Below, piece after piece: positions 59,347 through 64,000 of a DNA stretch of 64,000 nucleotides; position 1 is the first letter of the stretch; each line of letters opens with the position of its first letter. Location: contig JAUTXW010002390.1 of NCBI GenBank assembly GCA_030620095.1, positions 373,538 to 437,537 on the forward strand, written 5' to 3'. The position numbers and the translations under genes were made by a program. The notes under the pieces are model-generated. The model was not told where the DNA came from, did not search any database, and worked only from the letters and a program-made list of their open reading frames with translations. The stretch comes from Kuschelorhynchus macadamiae (taxonomy: Eukaryota; Arthropoda; Insecta; Coleoptera; Curculionidae).

Positions 59347-62001
59347 AATAGATAAAATATGAAAATAACATTAGTTGCTCCTTAATCCTTAATTGTCAGT
59401 AGAGATAAAGCTCGGTAGTAACAGATAAAGTCTGTTAAACATGCAACCTATAGTAAATTCGACAGTTATCATTAAATAATATAGTACGGTGCAAAAAGAT
59501 AAAGTATGACAAACATCTAACACTGCACTATTTCATAGTTCATCAGTGAACAGTGCATCTCTACATGGGTGGACTAAGGTGGTTTGACTGGGAACATGTA
59601 ACTCTTAGTGTAAAATTGCCTATGTTATTCGGGGTCATATAATTAAACCGATTAAAATAAATTTACATGGGGATAGCGATAGCGAAATAGAACTAAATAC
59701 ATAATTTATACTAAAAAGTTGTTTCTAAAAAGTTATTTCAAAAAATATATATTAATAAGGTTTTCTTCATTTAATTAAATTAATATAAACTTACAATACA
59801 ACTAGCATTACTCGTTTTCCTTAGAATTTTAATACTGCATTAAATACCTAAATATCTAAGTCCAACCCCTTACTGCATTGCCGACACAATGGAAATGAAG
59901 CAGGTAGTTTTATTGCGGTCATTCAATCAGGACTATTTTTCGTGAAATGTATGAATGTACTTGAGGTATTAATATCAATTGGACCTACATCACAATCATC
60001 TTTTGCGCTTTGCCGGCCTGCGAGCGAGCCTATGGCTGAAGCTCAGTTAACGCGGCCATCTCAACCTTTGCCGGATGCCGAGACTAGACTGTAAATATCA
60101 GGCGTATTCCACTAGTCATACCATTTTAGTGTGATTTTATGACTTTAATGATAGCTTACGGCTTTAATGATGGTTTTATCGACGAATCTGGGCTAACTTA
60201 ACGCTAACGGGATAGATCCATCTTACAGTATAGATTTTGTTAAAAAAAAGTGTGTTAATACAGATTTGGAATTCGATTCAGGCGCAGCTGCGCACTCTCT
60301 TTACAGCAAACCTAATCAATACTAATCTAACATAATCCGCATTTTTATTAATTATAAGTAAAAAAAAACTAGAAAGAATCATCCGCCTGAACGACAACTG
60401 AAAAACATATGTGCCGCATCCAAAGCTGAGTTTCTTACCACCGAGCCAGGAAGCCCAGGCTAAAAAATCAACAAAACTTGTTTATACTCCGCGAAAATAA
60501 ACGTCGAACCAATAGAAAGCACACTAAACAATACGTGTTGTGATTGCTGGAAGGCGCGTAGGATATAAAGTCTTGTGATGTTGAGTAGTTGCTCCGATAC
60601 CGGCGATAACATTTCTCCTCTACAAACCATTAATCATGAGCTTGACGTATTAACACTATTTCCGGTAACATCGAATCGACCATCGACTTCAAACTAGGTA
60701 CTCCAGGTTCAAAGAAAAAAGAAGAAGAAGAAGGGTAGGAGAAAGAGAAAAGCTGCCAGCAGGTGTTTACGGGTGACCGCAATGACTACTTTCAGCTGCC
60801 TCATCCCCGGTTTTCAGAAAGTAAATCCACCAAAAAGTTAAACATCATGGCTATTTTTTTTGCTTCTTATATTATTTAAAATATCACTTATACTAATATT
60901 AATATCGCATTTGAAATACGTTAAATTAAATATCTTGCCAAGTTTAGTTCTTTTTTGTTTTTAATATTAATGTTAAACTGATTGATGATTGTTTTACGTA
61001 ATAATTTAAGTTAATTTCAGTAATAAATTTTAAATCCCTGTTGGTAAAAGAAAATAAAAATGTAACGATCTGAGTTATAGCACGCTTTAAAAATGGAAAC
61101 TTAATATCTTTAAAACAAAATGTAAAGCAACCCATTCCGCTGTAAGTAATACAAATTAGTCACACATAGTAATTTTTTAATTAATGCTTAAAAGTTAGCG
61201 TGTTTCAAATCTAAAGGAAATCAGAACGAAATTCTGCAAAAATGCTATTAATAACGATATTTATGACCTAAATTGTATTATAAATATCATTATTTGCATT
61301 TGTATAGCGGTGCTTACAGACTGGAGGCGTAATGTAAACGAGGCGTTTAAGACAAATTAATTTGCACTGCATTTTCGCGAGACTAAAAAAGATCTACAGC
61401 TCTTATTTCTAGTTCTTACCTCGAGAATAAATTATTATAATTTAGGGTAAAGCTGACATGAAATCTTTATAAGAAAGAAAAATTGATTTTTTTCCTCATT
61501 CTAAAGACGAAATTATTAGGATGTTTTATTGTTAGAGTCTTTGTTTTATTGGTTGAATCTAAGTCAACGTTTCTATAGAAACTTCTTAAGGGGTTGATAC
61601 CTTTTAATTTTAATATTAACTAAAATTCATTTATTACTTTTTCTCAATATCCACCATGTGTTAGATCCTTTTTATTTTTGTTTATTGGTTCCAGGCATCT
61701 CTATTTTTACTCTTTTAGGCAAATTCACCGAACCGAAAGAACCGTGAACTCTTAAATTGAAACCCAAAGGAAAACTGTGTGATCTACTTTTTATTATATT
61801 GTAACTAAAAAACTCTAATATGATCAGTTCAAGTAACTTAAACACATATACATTTAAGATTTTATGTTTACCTAACTAGGGACGATAAAAACAAGTACAA
61901 ATTAATAAAAAAACCAACAGCAACTCTCTAAGGATTATTCATATTATATTTTTTTAATTAATTGTAGGTATTTTGCATACCAAAAGTATAGCATCTAAGC
62001 A

Positions 62002-62004
<3 letters not shown>
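59347..62004. other. Long stretch without a recognised gene
   Basis: Mostly AT-rich. 60000-60800 is less AT-rich and includes a purine tract (gaagaagaag, about 60718-60755) and, on the minus strand near 60420-60465, a tRNA A-box-like TGGCTCGGTGGTAAG without a matching B-box. No open frame of recognisable type. Confidence 0.45.
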
Positions 62005-62062
<58 letters not shown>

Positions 62063-62095
62063 ATATATATATATATAATTTTTGGTAGTTTCTTA
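62005..62095. repeat. (TA)n-rich microsatellite
   Basis: TA array with a short ACC interruption near 62079. Confidence 0.95.
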
Positions 62096-62209
62096 AACCA
62101 TTTATTTATATATATTTTACTTCAATTTTCTTGGGTTTAGGTTTATGTAAAAATAAAAACGCCTTCTTCCAACTTTGTTCTCTCTATTTTACGTTTCGCC
62201 TAACATAGT

Positions 62210-62300
62210 AGGCTTTTTCAAAAATGTACAAGATTATCATACTATCTAAAACAATAGAATCAGGACATTAATACAAACTATAAATATGGGACATTACGTT

Positions 62301-62332
<32 letters not shown>

Positions 62333-62697
62333 AATCACTTCGACAATGTATATTGGACAAAAATTAGTACAAAAATAAATAAAACAGAAATTCACTTTGG
62401 TTACATACCTCGATCGATTTTAGGTAGGCTTAATTCATCTGGATGTTATTGTATGAATAACTCAGTTAAGAAGTTTTTTTTAATTTATTGGTTTTACTTG
62501 TTGTTTTATGGTATAGAAAAAGTGTTAAAATATATATACATAGGCAGACGAGAATGAATACAGTGTGATATTTTTACTTTTAAGTTAATAGATTATAATA
62601 TACTTGACTTAAATTATGGATGTCTTGTTTGTCGTTAACAGAAAATTTTTCTTTTTTGATGTGTATCATTTCCTTTATTTGTAGCTTGCGGTAAAAG
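62210..62697 (-). repeat. Inverted copy of the 3' end of a Penelope-like element (left arm)
   Basis: The reverse complement of this segment matches 63528-64000 almost base for base. It includes the last ~110 bp of the coding region (KLQIKEMIHIKKEKFSVNDK) and the 3' untranslated region with its short (TA)n. It meets the main copy near 62697, where the inverted sequence ends at a TTACCGCAAGC microhomology. Confidence 0.92.
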
Positions 62698-63644
62698 TTC
62701 TGTCAAATATAGGGTCACCAATCGTATTTTTTAAAAGATATGTCGATGATTGTCTGATGGCAATTCCAGAAAATGAGATTAATAACGTTTTAAACACTTT
62801 TAACAGTTTTCATCACAAACTTCAATTTACTGCCGAAGTCGAAAACAGCAATACAATTAACTTCTTAGATCTTTCTATTATTCGAGACAGTAAAAAAGGC
62901 ACCCTTAAGACCAAGTGGTATACTAAAGATACATGGTCTGGTCGATATTTAAATTTCAATTCAAACCACCCGAAAAATCAAAAGAATAGCGTCATTATAG
63001 GCCTTACCGACAGAGCTCTCACTTTAACGTCACCGGAGTATCGCTCTGAAACATTAAATAAAGTAAGAACAATTCTAAAAGACAATGGCTTCCCTGAAAA
63101 ACATTCTAATAAAATCATTAAACAACGAGTTTTTCGACTATACAACAAGAAAAGAAGCGAAAATATACAAACTAATGACAATAAAACCTACGTTGCAATG
63201 CCATACACAAATGGATTATCAGAAAAACTTAAGTATATTTTAGCAAAGCAAGACATCATTGTTTGCCATAAATCCCACAATCGTTTATCCCATCTTTTTA
63301 CTCCTTTAAAAAGCAAAGTACCCAATAAAAAAAGGTCCAACATCGTTTACTCAATACCCTGCCTAAACTGCCCAAAAAAATATATAGGAATGACCACCCA
63401 GTACTTAGATAGCAGACTGAATGGGCATAAATACACTAAAAATGCTTCAACCGCTCTACACAAACATGAAAAGAATGAAAGACATGAATTTAACTTTTCT
63501 GATACGAAAATCTTAACGCAAGAACCCAATTACCGCAAGCTACAAATAAAGGAAATGATACACATCAAAAAAGAAAAATTTTCTGTTAACGACAAACAAG
63601 ACATCCATAATTTAAGTCAAGTATATTATAATCTATTAACTTAA
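62698..63644 (+). CDS. Penelope-like element: end of RT plus GIY-YIG endonuclease (5'-truncated)
   Basis: Open frame running in from about 62710 as SPIVFFKRYVDDCLMAIPEN, so the catalytic YVDD (62739-62750) is present. It continues with NFLDLSIIRDSKKGTLKTKW and YTKDTW..RYLNFNSNHPKN, the RT thumb. A 130-residue linker follows, then a GIY-YIG nuclease core NIVYSIPCLNCPKKYIGMTT with LDSRLNGHK (about 63338-63430), and the tail ending NLSQVYYNLLT at 63642. No stop or shift occurs from the truncation point to the end, about 310 codons. RT motifs A and B are missing, so it cannot reverse-transcribe itself. It belongs to a different Penelope-like lineage from the one at 8.3 and 38.7 kb. Confidence 0.9.
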
Positions 63645-64000
63645 AAGTAAAAATATCACACTGTATTCATTCTCGTCTGCCTATGTATATATATTTTAAC
63701 ACTTTTTCTATACCATAAAACAACAAGTAAAACCAATAAATTAAAGAACTTCTTAACTGAGTTATTCATACAATAACATCCAGATGAATGAAGCCTACCT
63801 AAAATCGATCGAGGTATGTAACCAAAGTGAATTTCTGTTTTATTTATTTTTGTACTAATTTTTGTCCAATATACATTGTCGAAGTGATTTATATATATAT
63901 AAAAAAAATAACGTAATGTCCCATATTTATAGTTTGTATTAATGTCCTGATTCTATTGTTTTAGATAGTATGATAATCTTGTACATTTTTGAAAAAGCCT
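63528..64000 (+). repeat. 3' end of the Penelope-like element (right arm of inverted pair), cut by window end
   Basis: Matches the reverse complement of 62210-62697 with only small indels (for example 'aaagaactt' versus 'aaaaaaactt') and single substitutions. The left arm carries on into 'ggcgaaacgt' (reverse complement at about 62190-62205), which is beyond the right edge of this window. Confidence 0.92.

Noticed and set aside
60420..60465. tRNA or tRNA-derived SINE on the minus strand (TGGCTCGGTGGTAAG A-box-like)
   Set aside because: No B-box at the required distance, no cloverleaf and no tail; a chance match is likely.

Overview
The window is AT-rich, repeat-dominated nuclear DNA from an arthropod, most likely an insect. 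The case rests on long (TA)n arrays, a four-unit CCTAA (TTAGG-type) telomere-like tract, and a mixture of DD41D mariner-like elements, Penelope-like elements, BEL/Pao, Ty3/gypsy, Transib and a LINE. I cannot place it to order. I found no convincing host protein-coding gene, tRNA or rRNA; every coding region I recognise belongs to a transposable element (TE).

Layout, left to right. 0-4 kb: decayed mariner-like copies with a long terminal inverted repeat (TIR) and a Tc1-like fragment. 4.5-18.9 kb: several copies of a dispersed, internally iterated repeat with a CAGA-rich tract and a terminal hairpin; two Penelope-like remnants (8.3-9.5 kb and 14.3-15.6 kb); and a fold-back repeat (10.5-11.16 kb). 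20.3-20.7 kb: mariner-like fragment. 21.8-35.6 kb: a three-level nest. An old Ty3/gypsy element was split by a Transib transposon (24036-33845, target duplication CGGCG). The Transib was later split by a BEL/Pao retrotransposon (24060-30141, target duplication TATGT, two 188-bp long terminal repeats (LTRs) that look identical). The Transib encodes a RAG1-like DDE transposase, and both its ends read as a perfect V(D)J-type heptamer CACAGTG, a 23-bp spacer and an A-rich nonamer.

36-39 kb: a LINE on the minus strand whose reverse transcriptase is interrupted by a (TA)n expansion, abutting a Penelope fragment. 41.9-43.1 kb: a decayed transposase of the same family as the intact element at 54-58 kb. 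43.6-44.0 kb: a 207-bp tandem duplication. 47.9-49.7 kb: a DD41D mariner-like element with 290-bp TIRs. 51.9-53.4 kb: an older relative. 54.3-57.96 kb: a DNA transposon with near-perfect TIRs, arrays of subterminal motifs and an uninterrupted three-exon DDE-type transposase of about 795 residues that I cannot assign to a named superfamily. It sits inside a (TA)n array and is the best candidate for an active or poorly described system here. 58.1-58.8 kb: mariner-like remnant. 62.2-64.0 kb: a Penelope-like element whose 3' end is also present as an inverted copy on its 5' side; the window ends inside the right arm.

The genes do not form a host pathway. They are independent mobile elements, and their nesting gives a relative chronology: gypsy, then Transib, then BEL.
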